Assembly: GCA_964443875.1 (NCBI GenBank)
Contig: CAYUET010000010.1
Location: 1-64,000, forward strand
Length of the DNA stretch: 64,000 nt
From: CAYUET01 sp964443875
Lineage (GTDB): Bacteria > Auribacterota > JAFGBW01
Direction: 5' to 3'
Of the stretch, positions 41,252 through 50,017 are shown one piece after another. The stretch's first letter is position 1; every line of letters starts with the position of its first letter. The notes under the pieces were generated by a model, which made no database searches, was not told the origin of the DNA, and saw nothing but the letters and a program-made list of their open reading frames with translations. The position numbers and the translations under genes are program-made.

Positions 41252-42397
41252 TTAGGTTCTTGAGGGAAGTTTTTGAACTGCCTTGCGGCGCAGAGGGATG
41301 GAGATAAAAAAAGTAGTTCCTTCCCCGGGTTTTGACTTTACGGAAATGTTTCCCCCGTGATCTTTGATGACTCGGTAAGTGACGAGAAGTCCGAGTCCGT
41401 TTCCTGTTTCTTTGGTGGTATAAAAGGGGTCAAAAATACGGGTGATTTCAGAGGCGGGGATGCCGGTCCCATAATCGGTTACCTGGATTTCCATGCTGTC
41501 TTTTTTTTCACGAAGGGTGATATCCACAAAAGAATCCTCTCTGGAGATTTCAACGGCATTCAGAAGGACATTGGTGAGGGCCTGTTTGATGCGGTCTGCG
41601 TCCATGAAAAGAGCTTCATCATCCGCCGGCTTTTTAAAACGGAACCGGACTTTTCCTGCTTTTGCCCTTGCGTCCAGGGTCAGAAGAACACTGTCAATAA
41701 CCTCTGTTAGGTTTTCAAGGGTAAAGCGGGGGTTGGTGGGACGAACCGCATCCAGGAATCCATGAAGAGTGGTGTCGAGCCTTGAAAGCTCGCGGTTCAG
41801 GGTGTTGACGGAATTCTGCATCTGGGAACGGTCTTGTTTGGATGGTTTTGTTTTGGAGAGAAGACGGTTAAGAAGCTGGGCGTGGAGGCTTAACGCTGCA
41901 ATAGGGTTTCCCAGTTCATGGGCGATGCCGGCGCTGAAGGTGAGGTTATCGACAAAATCAGGACTGACTTCCCTGGAATCCGATTGAATCTGACGGGTCA
42001 CATCCTTGATGAAGAAAATCCTAAGCGGGGGAGCTTCCCGCCTTTCAAAGGGAATGCAGGTAATGCTGAGATATTGAAGCTCAGGATTTAAAAGTTCAAT
42101 CTCCCGGTGAAAGGACAGAAAATCAAGGCTGCGTGTGGAGTCGAGGATTTCTTTGAAAAAAGAAGGGAATATCTTTTCTTCGGGAAGGTCTTCCCAGTTG
42201 TTGGGGGAAAAATAGTTTTGGGCCTGTTTGTTTGAAAAGAAAATCTGATCTTTTTCATCTGCAACCAGTATTCCGTCCGGAATCCAGTGAAGAAGGCGTT
42301 CGTAAAGATCTTTTTCGGATTTGATATCCTTGAGCTGCTGTTTCAGATCTTTTTTTTCAACAAGATTCAGTTCAATCTCGCCCTGAAGATTTTTCAT
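41252..42397 (-). CDS. Cytosolic PAS-sensor histidine kinase (NtrB-like)
   Basis: This protein has 381 residues and no transmembrane segment. A coiled-coil start (LVEKKDLKQQLKDIKSEKD) leads to a PAS domain at about 35-140 (WIPDGILVADEKDQIFFSN), the HisKA dimer with phospho-acceptor His160 (SAGIAHELGNPIAAL), and HATPase_c with LTNVLLNAVEIS (N box), DYGTGIP and GNGLGLLV. It is of the NtrB/soluble type. It is preceded 30 bp upstream by a single-domain response regulator, probably its partner. A start at 42415 is possible but has no ribosome site; GGGG lies before 42397. Confidence 0.9.
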   Translation of the reverse strand: MKNLQGEIELNLVEKKDLKQQLKDIKSEKDLYERLLHWIPDGILVADEKDQIFFSNKQAQNYFSPNNWEDLPEEKIFPSFFKEILDSTRSLDFLSFHREIELLNPELQYLSITCIPFERREAPPLRIFFIKDVTRQIQSDSREVSPDFVDNLTFSAGIAHELGNPIAALSLHAQLLNRLLSKTKPSKQDRSQMQNSVNTLNRELSRLDTTLHGFLDAVRPTNPRFTLENLTEVIDSVLLTLDARAKAGKVRFRFKKPADDEALFMDADRIKQALTNVLLNAVEISREDSFVDITLREKKDSMEIQVTDYGTGIPASEITRIFDPFYTTKETGNGLGLLVTYRVIKDHGGNISVKSKPGEGTTFFISIPLRRKAVQKLPSRT

Positions 42398-42426
42398 AAA
42401 CGAACCCCGAGTCATATTTAAAAAAA

Positions 42427-42804
42427 TTATAAAATTCTGTTTATCTGATTCAGGAAAACCGGAAAATCCAGAGGTTTCGGAAAAAGGGCCAGGGCTCCTG
42501 TTTTTTCAAGCCAGTTGCTTTCCATCCGGTCCAGCAGGAAGGAAAGCGCAGAAAGCAGGACGACTTTAGGTCTTGACTCCACGCGGAGTGTGCTGATCCT
42601 TTTACAGATTTCAAATCCGTCCATTTGCGGAAGCATGATATCCAGAATGACAAGATCCGGTTTGAAATCGAGGATAAGAGACATCCCCTCCTCCCCCTGA
42701 GAGGTTTTCTGCAGGGTAAAGGAGTCCTCCGTGGACAAAAGATTATAGAGAGCTTCCAGAATAAGGGGATCATCGTCTATCAATAAAATTTTTTTCTTGT
42801 TCAT
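42427..42804 (-). CDS. Single-domain response regulator paired with the kinase gene
   Basis: This 125-residue receiver has acidic pocket LIDDDP (9-13), phospho-Asp55 (VILDIMLP) and Lys110 (PKPLDF). The Ser86 position reads LLSALSF. No output domain. AGGAG lies five bases before the ATG; the kinase follows after 30 bp. A divergent promoter region separates it from the AmaP-like gene. Confidence 0.9.
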   Translation of the reverse strand: MNKKKILLIDDDPLILEALYNLLSTEDSFTLQKTSQGEEGMSLILDFKPDLVILDIMLPQMDGFEICKRISTLRVESRPKVVLLSALSFLLDRMESNWLEKTGALALFPKPLDFPVFLNQINRIL

Positions 42805-42962
42805 CTTGTCTCCTGTTTCTTTAATAGCAATTTACCGGCGGATTTTTCAACCTTTATTTAATTTCAGTTTTTAAATAACATGCATATTTTTCTGATTTTT
42901 AAATAGACTCTGGCAAATGAACTGGTTTATAACTTGGTAAGTATAAAAAAAGGATGCTGATT

Positions 42963-43553
42963 ATGACGTTCATTCTTGCATTGATTGACAGTATAATGAT
43001 TTTTCTGACCTTTCTGGCCGGGCTTTTATGCGGGCTGTTTTATGTCGAATTTCCTTTTTCACGGGAGGAATGTCTGGCCTCCATTCAGACATCACTGACA
43101 CAGGAGCAGTATCAGCCTTATGGGTTTATTTTTTCCATGGGGTTCATGTTTCTGGCTTTTTTTGCGCTCTATTTCAGAAGGAAAAGATCGCAGGTGAAAA
43201 TTTCAGATGATATTGTTTTTATTACCAAAAAAGGAAACAGCATTCAGATCTCCAATAAAGCCATGACCGAATATGTCTTTAAACTGGTAAAATCCCTGGA
43301 TGCGGTACATTCGGCATCGGTGAGTATTGCCCCTCTGCCTAAAAACCGGATGCACATGAAGATAATCCTTTCCTTATGGGACGGATTCAGCTATCCGGAA
43401 GCGAATGACAGGCTTCAGGACATGATCCGGAATAAGGTCAGGGAAGATCTTGGCGTGGACAATATTTCTTCCATCGCCATTATCCTGGACAAGATCGTGC
43501 AGACAAAAACCACCCTTGTTCCAATTGAAGAAGAAGTGAACATCAAAGAGTGA
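42963..43553 (+). CDS. AmaP-like membrane protein (Asp23/alkaline-shock anchor family)
   Basis: This protein of 196 residues has two hydrophobic N-terminal helices (FILALIDSIMIFLTFLAGLLCG and FIFSMGFMFLAFFALYF), then a basic RRKRSQ. A soluble domain with IQISNKAMTEYVFKLVKSL and IRNKVREDLGVDNISSIAIIL follows, close to the DUF322/Asp23 fold that anchors alkaline-shock proteins in Gram-positives. AAGGA precedes the ATG at 42963 by eight bases; the ATG at 42954 is too close to it. It ends in GTGA overlap with rfaE2. An Asp23-type anchor in an organism with LPS genes is unusual. Confidence 0.65.
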   Translation: MTFILALIDSIMIFLTFLAGLLCGLFYVEFPFSREECLASIQTSLTQEQYQPYGFIFSMGFMFLAFFALYFRRKRSQVKISDDIVFITKKGNSIQISNKAMTEYVFKLVKSLDAVHSASVSIAPLPKNRMHMKIILSLWDGFSYPEANDRLQDMIRNKVREDLGVDNISSIAIILDKIVQTKTTLVPIEEEVNIKE

Positions 43554-44005
43554 ATTTCTTCAGGTCAGCCCAGGCCTTTTTAGAAGTCTTTCCGTCCGTG
43601 TCAGGACTCGTCTTTACCAACGGATGTTTTGACGTCCTGCATGTCGGGCATGTCCGTTATTTAATCGCCTCCAAAGCATTGGGAAATTTTCAGGTGATCG
43701 GCCTTAATTCCGATCAGTCGGTCAAAAGACTCAAAGGCCCCGGAAGACCCTTAAACCGGGAAGAGGACAGGGCAGAAGTCCTTTTAGGCCTTAAATCCGT
43801 GGATGCCGTGGTTTTGTTTGATGAGGAAACCCCCTATGCGCTTATCAGGGCTCTTAAGCCCCGGGTTCTTACCAAGGGCGGAGATTACAGGCGGGATATG
43901 ATTGTGGGGGCGGATCTTGTTGAATCAGGCGGAGGTAAAGTCGTGGTCATCCCTTTTGAGTCGGGATACTCCACAACAGGGCTTGTCAATAAAATCAAAC
44001 AATGA
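43550..44005 (+). CDS. rfaE2: D-glycero-beta-D-manno-heptose 1-phosphate adenylyltransferase
   Basis: This 151-residue nucleotidyltransferase is the stand-alone C-terminal half of HldE. Motifs are the cytidylyltransferase-like HxGH version (VFTNGCFDVLHVGHVRYL), IGLNSDQSVKRLKGPGRP, GGDYRRDMIVGADLV and the end STTGLVNKI. It makes ADP-heptose for LPS. It starts at GTG inside the preceding gene's end (GTGA) and ends in ATGA overlap with the next gene. The kinase half (hldE1) is not in the window. Confidence 0.93.
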   Translation: MNFFRSAQAFLEVFPSVSGLVFTNGCFDVLHVGHVRYLIASKALGNFQVIGLNSDQSVKRLKGPGRPLNREEDRAEVLLGLKSVDAVVLFDEETPYALIRALKPRVLTKGGDYRRDMIVGADLVESGGGKVVVIPFESGYSTTGLVNKIKQ

Positions 44006-44415
44006 AGTTTAATCCCTACGATGATCCCTTTTTTTCTGAAATCAAAACAGAAAAAACGGATTATAAGGTTGAGCATTCTAAAAATCCTGATGCCATTCAT
44101 CCCAAAGAGGATCTGCTCAAAGAGGAGGCCAGAAAGAAAAGGGAGAAAAGAGAGCCCCCGGACCGTGCAGGCGATCATGTCAGAGAATTAGCCAAAGCCG
44201 CTGAAAAAGCGCATGAATACTTTTCAGCCCATCACATCCCCTACCGTTTCTGCATTTATGAGGAGGGAAAGGATGTTTTCATTGATATTGTCCGGTTGGA
44301 CGCCGGAGGAAAGCCGGAAAAGACCCTGAAAAAAAATATTACGCGTGAGGATTTCTGGAAGTGGATGGATATTCTTGAAAATCACGACGGTATGATCCTT
44401 GATGAAAGCATGTAG
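44002..44415 (+). CDS. Uncharacterised protein, weakly FlaG-like
   Basis: This 137-residue protein has a charged, Lys/Glu-rich N-terminal half (EDLLKEEARKKREKREPPDR) and a C-terminal domain with AAEKAHEYFSAHHIPYRFCIYEEGKDVFIDIVRLDAGG followed by a helix, somewhat like FlaG (two strands with a helix on each side). No flagellar genes are nearby. The ATGA overlap with rfaE2 indicates co-translation. Confidence 0.5.
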   Translation: MKFNPYDDPFFSEIKTEKTDYKVEHSKNPDAIHPKEDLLKEEARKKREKREPPDRAGDHVRELAKAAEKAHEYFSAHHIPYRFCIYEEGKDVFIDIVRLDAGGKPEKTLKKNITREDFWKWMDILENHDGMILDESM

Positions 44416-44477
44416 ATTTTATTCGACTTGCCTGCTTCTTTACGTTATTTTCCTTCATTAAGAAAAGAGGATGAGTG

Positions 44478-45725
44478 ATGAATGAATGGATAGAGAATTT
44501 TCTTTATAAGGACCTGCCGGATAAAAATTACTGGATCAGAATTTTTCAGAATTGTGTGAAATTTCTTTATTTTGTGAAGGTGGGATTTAAAACCAAACTT
44601 TTTTTACAGCGTGCCGCCGATCTCGCGTATATTTCGCTTGTGGCTCTGGTTCCAACCCTGGCGATTTTTCTTTCGATCATCTCCAGCGTTAAATTTTTCC
44701 CCCAGAATATTGAGAAAAAAATAGAAATTCTGATTTTTCAATACATCATTCCTGAAACCAGCCAGAAATTGAGTGAAAATGTGGCTTTGTATGCCCAGGA
44801 TTTTGCCAATGCCGCCGGAACCATCGGTTTGATCGGTACTTTGTGCATGCTTTTCACCGTGTATCTTCTTCTGAGCACCATTGAAAGCCATTTCAATGAT
44901 ATCATGAATGCGGAAAGGGAACGCAGTATTTTTCATAAGCTTTCTGCCTATACTTCCAGCATGGTATGGATTTCTTTTCTGGTAGGTCTTTCTTTTGCCC
45001 TGGAGTCCAACGTCGGGATTCCCTTTATCAACAAATTGAATACTTTTTATTATTACATCCTGATTGTTGGGATTTTTACCCTGTCTTATAAAATTATCCC
45101 CACACGGCAGGTGCCCACCTTTAACGCTTTGGTGGGGGGGGCTTCCGCGGCTATTCTTTGGGGTTTGGCCAACCGCACCTTTACGGACATCGTTTCTAAA
45201 ATGGTGAATTATGATAAAATATACGGTGCTTTGGGGGCGATCCCTTTGTTTCTTTTATGGCTGTATATGGTCTGGCTTGTCGTTTTGATCGGTATGGAAA
45301 TTACCTATGTTTCCCAGTATTTCAAATCCATTGAGCTTGAACTCTCCCCTGTCAAATCCCTGGACCGATGGGTGGTCCGCATTCTTTCGATGATAGGTCG
45401 TGCCTATCTTAAAGGACAGAATATCACTTATTCCCGGTTTCTCAACGATCTGAATATAGCAGAAAAGGATTTGAAGAAAATTATGGATGGCCTGGAGGAG
45501 CAGGGTGTGATTGTCCATCTGTATCAGCCTGAAAATACCTATACCCTTGCCCGGAATCCGGATCACATCCTGATATGGAAGGCTGTTTCCCTTTATAATG
45601 ACTCTTTCACTTTCAAGGAGGGAAAAGAGCTTTCCTCTGTGGAATATATTCCGATCCGTTATGATCTGCCGAAGGAAATCTCCAACCTTTCCCTTGGAGA
45701 CTGGCTGAAAAAAAATCCCCTTTAA
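44478..45725 (+). CDS. YihY/BrkB family membrane protein
   Basis: This protein of 415 residues has an N-terminal amphipathic section (WIRIFQNCVKFLYFVKVGFK), then about six membrane helices with landmarks RAADLAYISLVALVPTLAI, AAGTIGLIGTLCMLF, KIIPTRQVPTFNALVGGASAAILWGL and the family's KIYGALGAIPLFLLWLYMVWLVVLIG. A C-terminal winged-helix-like extension (RFLNDLNIAEKDLKKIMDGLEEQG) follows. Function is not settled; the old ribonuclease BN label is wrong for the family. GAGG precedes the ATG. Confidence 0.9.
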   Translation: MNEWIENFLYKDLPDKNYWIRIFQNCVKFLYFVKVGFKTKLFLQRAADLAYISLVALVPTLAIFLSIISSVKFFPQNIEKKIEILIFQYIIPETSQKLSENVALYAQDFANAAGTIGLIGTLCMLFTVYLLLSTIESHFNDIMNAERERSIFHKLSAYTSSMVWISFLVGLSFALESNVGIPFINKLNTFYYYILIVGIFTLSYKIIPTRQVPTFNALVGGASAAILWGLANRTFTDIVSKMVNYDKIYGALGAIPLFLLWLYMVWLVVLIGMEITYVSQYFKSIELELSPVKSLDRWVVRILSMIGRAYLKGQNITYSRFLNDLNIAEKDLKKIMDGLEEQGVIVHLYQPENTYTLARNPDHILIWKAVSLYNDSFTFKEGKELSSVEYIPIRYDLPKEISNLSLGDWLKKNPL

Positions 45726-45737
45726 GGAATCTTCCTT

Positions 45738-46751
45738 ATGGATAAAGAAGGTTTATGGCAGGAATCTTTGCCGGAAAAAAAAGTCCGCTGTCTCTTGTGT
45801 CCAAGGCATTGTGTTCTCTCTCCCGGACAGAGGGGCTTTTGTTTTGGACGGATAAACCGGGAGGGGAAGCTTTTTTTGAATGTCTATGGAAAAAGTACCG
45901 GTTTTGCCATTGATCCTGTGGAAAAAAAACCTCTGCATCAGTTTTTTCCAGGCTCCTCCACCTTTAGCTTCGGAACCATCGGCTGTAATTTAAACTGCCT
46001 CTTCTGCCAGAATTCCCCTATTTCCCGAGCTTCAAAAATGGAGCTTCTGACTGAAGAAGGCTCCCCGGACCAGATTGTCCGGGCCGCAAAGCACTATGGC
46101 TGCCAGAGTGTATCCTTCACCTACAATGAACCCATCGTTTTTTCAGAATACGCGATGGATACTGCAGATCAATGTCATGAACAGGGGCTGAAAACCATTG
46201 CCGTGACTGCCGGGTATATTGAGCCCTTGCCTGCAAAGGATTTTTTCAGCCGGATGGATGCCGCGAATGTGGATTTGAAAGGTTTTTCAGAGAATTTTTA
46301 TAAAAAATACAGCCAGGCGGATTTAAAAACCGTACTGAATACCCTTAAGTTTTTAAAGCATGAAACCGGGGTATGGCTGGAAATCACCAATCTGATTATT
46401 CCTGCACTCAACGATGAAGAGGGGATGATCCGTTCCATGTGCCGGTGGATTGTTAAAGAATTAGGCAGGGACGTGCCTCTTCATTTTTCCGCTTTTTATC
46501 CCTGTTACAAAATGATGGATCGTCCGCGCACCCCTTTATCCACTCTGAGAAGGGCCTATGAAATTGCCGTGGAAGAGGGGATCCTTTATGTCTATACCGG
46601 AAATGTTTCCTGGCCTGAAGGGGAGGCGACCTATTGTCCCGGCTGCGGGAAAAAAGTGATTGCACGAAGCGGATATGAGATTCAGGAACAGCATCTTAAG
46701 GGGAATGAATGCGGATACTGCAGGGAAATGGTGGCGGGGAGGTATGTGTAA
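45738..46751 (+). CDS. amrS: AmmeMemoRadiSam-system radical SAM enzyme
   Basis: This 337-residue radical SAM protein has an N-terminal cysteine block (CLLCPRHCVLSPGQRGFC; Cys18, 21, 25, 35), the cluster motif GCNLNCLFCQN (Cys83, 87, 90), SFTYNEPIVF, VDLKGFSENFY, EITNLIIPALND and a C-terminal zinc ribbon (CPGCGKKV...CGYC). This is the AmrS type, usually linked with AmrA and Memo homologues, which are absent here. AAGGA lies nine bases before the ATG. The tRNA-Leu gene lies convergent downstream. Confidence 0.9.
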   Translation: MDKEGLWQESLPEKKVRCLLCPRHCVLSPGQRGFCFGRINREGKLFLNVYGKSTGFAIDPVEKKPLHQFFPGSSTFSFGTIGCNLNCLFCQNSPISRASKMELLTEEGSPDQIVRAAKHYGCQSVSFTYNEPIVFSEYAMDTADQCHEQGLKTIAVTAGYIEPLPAKDFFSRMDAANVDLKGFSENFYKKYSQADLKTVLNTLKFLKHETGVWLEITNLIIPALNDEEGMIRSMCRWIVKELGRDVPLHFSAFYPCYKMMDRPRTPLSTLRRAYEIAVEEGILYVYTGNVSWPEGEATYCPGCGKKVIARSGYEIQEQHLKGNECGYCREMVAGRYV

Positions 46752-46768
46752 AAATGGAAGGGAGGCAA

Positions 46769-46851
46769 TGCCTGGAGTGGGAGTCGAACCCACATGTTCG
46801 TAAGAACAGCGGTTTTTGAGACCGCCGCGTATGCCATTCCGCCATCCAGGC
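46769..46851 (-). tRNA. tRNA-Leu (CAA)
   Basis: The 83-nt minus-strand tRNA has acceptor stem GCCTGGA/TCCAGGC, anticodon stem GCGGT/ACCGC with loop CTCAAAA (anticodon CAA, codon UUG), a long variable arm (TGTTCTTACGAACA) as expected for leucine, T arm GTGGGTTCGACTCCCAC and discriminator A. The CCA end is not encoded. Confidence 0.95.
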
Positions 46852-47038
46852 AAAAAAAACTGAGGCCTATCTTTTAAAGGAACTTAAAGCATCTGACAAT
46901 AAAAATTTTGTTCATGATCCAACCCCCTAAAAGGGGGGCAGCGGAGTGTGAAGAACGTTGTAACCATTCCAGAGGCAATCCGGGTCAGGGACGGACTGAT
47001 ACAGGGATGAAACCATGTATTCCAGAGAAGGGGTGATT
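46852..47038. other. Region between tRNA-Leu and the oxidoreductase gene
   Basis: No gene. It contains a compact GC hairpin CCCCCTAAAAGGGGGG (about 46923-46938) and, from about 46960, a CG-rich stretch before the oxidoreductase start. No known riboswitch is recognised. Confidence 0.4.
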
Positions 47039-48706
47039 TTGAAACAGATCTGCGGAAAAATTCTTCATATCGATTTATCCATGAAAACCAAGGAAATCCT
47101 TGAGCCGGATCAAAAGCTTTATCAGCACTATCTCGGGGGCAGAGGGCTGGCTCAGGTTTATTATTCGGCCTCTGCGACAAAAGATTGTACCCATCCGCAG
47201 ATGCCTCTGCTTTTATTTGCCGGCGCACTTGCCGGTTCCGGGGCAAAAGCCTCGGACTTTGCCACCCTTATGACCAGGTCTCCTGTAACCGGGGCCGTTA
47301 CAGCCTGGCCGGTTCCTGAATGGGGAAGAAAGCTCAAATCCCTGGGTTTTGACGGGCTGATGATTACAGGCAAAGCAGATCATTTGTGCGGGATAAGAGT
47401 GAGGGAGACAGGCCTATCTATTGAAGAGGCGTCAGATTTTTCAGGGTTTTCCTTTAAGAAACTTTCCGGTGTTTTGGGTGTAAAAGAGGGCCTCGCCTCA
47501 ATCGGTAAGGCTTCAGAAAATAACGTTTTATTTTCTTCCCCTGTATTTGACGGACGGGTGATTGGCCGCGGAGGCGGCGGGCTTGTATGGGCATCCAAGA
47601 ATCTTAAATATCTGGTCCTGGAGGAAGGAAGTTCCGGAAATTCAGGAGATTCTCAGACAATGGAATCCGCCAATCAGGATGTATTAAGGCTCATCATGGC
47701 TTCGCCTGTTCTTACCGGAGAATACGGGATAGGGAATTTCGGAGATGCAGCTTTACTGGATCTGGTGAATGCCAAATCATTCCTGCCCTCCTCTTTTTAT
47801 ACGCAGACCCGATTTAAAGAGATTGAAAAAATCAATGCCCCTGCCTTTCACAGGGAGTATAAGCCTTTGAAGCATTCCTGCCGAAACTGCCCGGTGGGCT
47901 GCGGGTTTAAGACGGCTGACGGAAAACCATTCCCCGATTATGAGGCCATTGCCGGTTTCGGGGCGCTTCTGGATAATACCGATCAAGACTCCATTCTTGC
48001 CGCATCTGCGCTTTGCCATGAGGAGGGTCTTGAGCCTTTAGCGGCCGCTTGTGTACTGGCTTTTTATCTGAAGCAGCAGACCATTCCCGCAGAGAATCTT
48101 CTTTTGTGGATTGAAAAGATCATCCGCTGTGAAGAGGAAGGATACCTGCTTGCAAAAGGAACCTGGCGTTATGCCTTGTCCACTGGCACAGAGGATGAGT
48201 CCCGGACTGTAAAGCATCTGGATCTTCCCCTGTTTGATCCCCGGGGGAGCTGTGGCCTTGCTTTGTCCTATGTCACGGGGACCATGGGCCCTTCGACTCA
48301 TACCGCATTTCCCTTAAGTCATGAACTCCTGCGTAAGCCTCTTGCCACAAACCGTTTTTCCTGGGACATGAAGGTCCGGATGCTGGTGATTTCCGAGGAT
48401 ACCCATGCAGTGGCGCATGCTCTGGGGGTCTGCCCCTGGGTGCTTATGGCGGCTTCCCTGGAGGAGTACGCAAAGGTCTTTACGGCAGCCTTTGAAATCG
48501 AGACGACAGCCCAGGATCTTTTAAAGGTCGGGGAGAGAATCTTCAAGGGAGAACGGTTGATCAACCGGGTCTGCGGAATCGGGGGAGGGGAGGATATTCT
48601 TCCTGAATTCTTTTTTAAGGAAGAGGGGGGGGCAGATTCAGTTCCCCCTTTAAATAAAGAGGAGTTTTTAAAAGCACTTCAGACTTACAATCAGATACGG
48701 GATTGA
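47039..48706 (+). CDS. Aldehyde:ferredoxin oxidoreductase family protein
   Basis: This protein of 555 residues (from a TTG at 47039 behind AAGGGG; the frame also opens at an ATG at 47015) starts KQICGKILHIDL. It has HYLGGRGLA, RSPVTGAVTAWPVPEWG, IGKASENNVLFSSPVFDGRVIGRGGGG and the cluster cysteines CRNCPVGC (281, 284, 288) with the fourth in HALGVCPW (465). These bind a tungsten- or molybdenum-bispterin centre and a [4Fe-4S] cluster; the reaction is reversible aldehyde to carboxylate oxidation with ferredoxin. Typical of anaerobes. No MoaD-like or ferredoxin gene is adjacent. Confidence 0.92.
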   Translation: MKQICGKILHIDLSMKTKEILEPDQKLYQHYLGGRGLAQVYYSASATKDCTHPQMPLLLFAGALAGSGAKASDFATLMTRSPVTGAVTAWPVPEWGRKLKSLGFDGLMITGKADHLCGIRVRETGLSIEEASDFSGFSFKKLSGVLGVKEGLASIGKASENNVLFSSPVFDGRVIGRGGGGLVWASKNLKYLVLEEGSSGNSGDSQTMESANQDVLRLIMASPVLTGEYGIGNFGDAALLDLVNAKSFLPSSFYTQTRFKEIEKINAPAFHREYKPLKHSCRNCPVGCGFKTADGKPFPDYEAIAGFGALLDNTDQDSILAASALCHEEGLEPLAAACVLAFYLKQQTIPAENLLLWIEKIIRCEEEGYLLAKGTWRYALSTGTEDESRTVKHLDLPLFDPRGSCGLALSYVTGTMGPSTHTAFPLSHELLRKPLATNRFSWDMKVRMLVISEDTHAVAHALGVCPWVLMAASLEEYAKVFTAAFEIETTAQDLLKVGERIFKGERLINRVCGIGGGEDILPEFFFKEEGGADSVPPLNKEEFLKALQTYNQIRD

Positions 48707-48768
48707 GCGGAATTTTCTTTTCCATTTCCATTCTTGAAATTTCCGGGAAAAAGCGTTAAAGGTTTTTT

Positions 48769-49995
48769 ATGGAAACCGAACGCATTGCTTACTGGAAAGC
48801 TTTATTTCATTCCTCCACCGACCAGGCCGTGTCGGAGTTTGGAGGGGAGTCGGAAGAGCTTATTCAGCATATGGCGGAACTGCTGGGGGTGGATTTTTTT
48901 CTGGAGGTGCTGCAGCACGCTGCCTCTGACACGGCGGCAACCCTTTTGCGATGTCTTCCCGAACCGGTAAGGCGCACGCTCCTTCCCAGAGTGTCTCCGG
49001 AACAGGCCCGGTCTTTACTTGAGCTTTTATCCTATCCTCCGGACACTGCCGGAGCCCTGATGTCCAAGGAATTCATTGCTGTTCCTGTTGATTTTACGAT
49101 TCACCAGGCGACGGAGCACCTTCATGCCCTGTCTGTCAGCAATAAGAAATACAAGGTTGCCTATATCTATGGTGTGGATTCGGAAAAACGTCTGGAAGGG
49201 GTCATTCAGCTCCGGGATTTTTTATTTTTCCCTGAGAATACCCCCCTGAGACAGATCCTGAGAACGCCTGTGGTTCAGGTGGAAACAGGGATGAAACAAA
49301 TGGATGTTGCCAGGCTTCTGGAACGCCATCATTACCTGGGGCTGCCGGTCGTTGATTCTTCACAGAGAATGGCGGGGATCATTAATGCGGACAAGGTCCT
49401 TAAAGTATTTGAAGATGAAGCGAGTGACGATATCGCCAAATTCGTCGGAACGAATGCGGATGAAATCAGAACAAGTTCTGTCCCCCGTATTTTAAGACTT
49501 CGTCTGCCCTGGCTCTGTTTCAACATTGCAAGCGGGCTTCTGTGCGCCTACATTTCCGGCCTGTTTCAGGATGTTCCGACTTTATCCCTGCTTTTTTTGT
49601 TTGTTCCTTTGATTCTGGGAATTTCGGAAAGTTCAGGCGTGCAGAGCGCAACCCTGATCGTCCGCAATATTTCCCTGGGAAAAAACCGCCTGGAAAATCT
49701 GAAACCGTTTATCAAGCGTGAAATTGCAGTCGGCCTGATGACCGGGTTAATTTGCGGGGGGCTTGTGGGTTTCTTCACCCTTTTGTGGAATGCCAGGTCT
49801 TCCCTGGGATTTGCCATAGGCTCTTCCATGAGTCTGACCATTACCTTTTCCACTTTTGTGGGGCTTTGTCTGCCCATATTTTTCCAGAAATTCAAGATCG
49901 ATCCTGCGATTGCTTCAGGCCCTCTGGTGCTTGCCCTATGCGATATTCTGACCCTGCTGATCTATTTCAACCTGTCAGGGCATTTTCTTCGTTAA
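48769..49995 (+). CDS. mgtE: MgtE family magnesium transporter
   Basis: This 408-residue protein has a short N-terminal helical domain (LQHAASDTAATLLRCLPEPVRR), a CBS pair at about 95-225 (DTAGALMSKEFIAVPVDFTIHQA, QVETGMKQMDVARLLERHHYLGLPVVD), and then five membrane helices (LPWLCFNIASGLLCAYI, VPLILGISESSGVQSATLIVRNI, REIAVGLMTGLICGGLVGFFTLLW, GFAIGSSMSLTITFSTFVGLCLP, GPLVLALCDILTLLIYF). The SGxQSAT and PxALxxxD-type ion-path motifs are present. It gates Mg2+ uptake by the CBS/N-domain sensor. About 40 residues shorter than usual, from the N domain. Confidence 0.92.
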   Translation: METERIAYWKALFHSSTDQAVSEFGGESEELIQHMAELLGVDFFLEVLQHAASDTAATLLRCLPEPVRRTLLPRVSPEQARSLLELLSYPPDTAGALMSKEFIAVPVDFTIHQATEHLHALSVSNKKYKVAYIYGVDSEKRLEGVIQLRDFLFFPENTPLRQILRTPVVQVETGMKQMDVARLLERHHYLGLPVVDSSQRMAGIINADKVLKVFEDEASDDIAKFVGTNADEIRTSSVPRILRLRLPWLCFNIASGLLCAYISGLFQDVPTLSLLFLFVPLILGISESSGVQSATLIVRNISLGKNRLENLKPFIKREIAVGLMTGLICGGLVGFFTLLWNARSSLGFAIGSSMSLTITFSTFVGLCLPIFFQKFKIDPAIASGPLVLALCDILTLLIYFNLSGHFLR

Positions 49996-50017
49996 TTTTT
50001 CCGGCTTTTTTCAGGTC

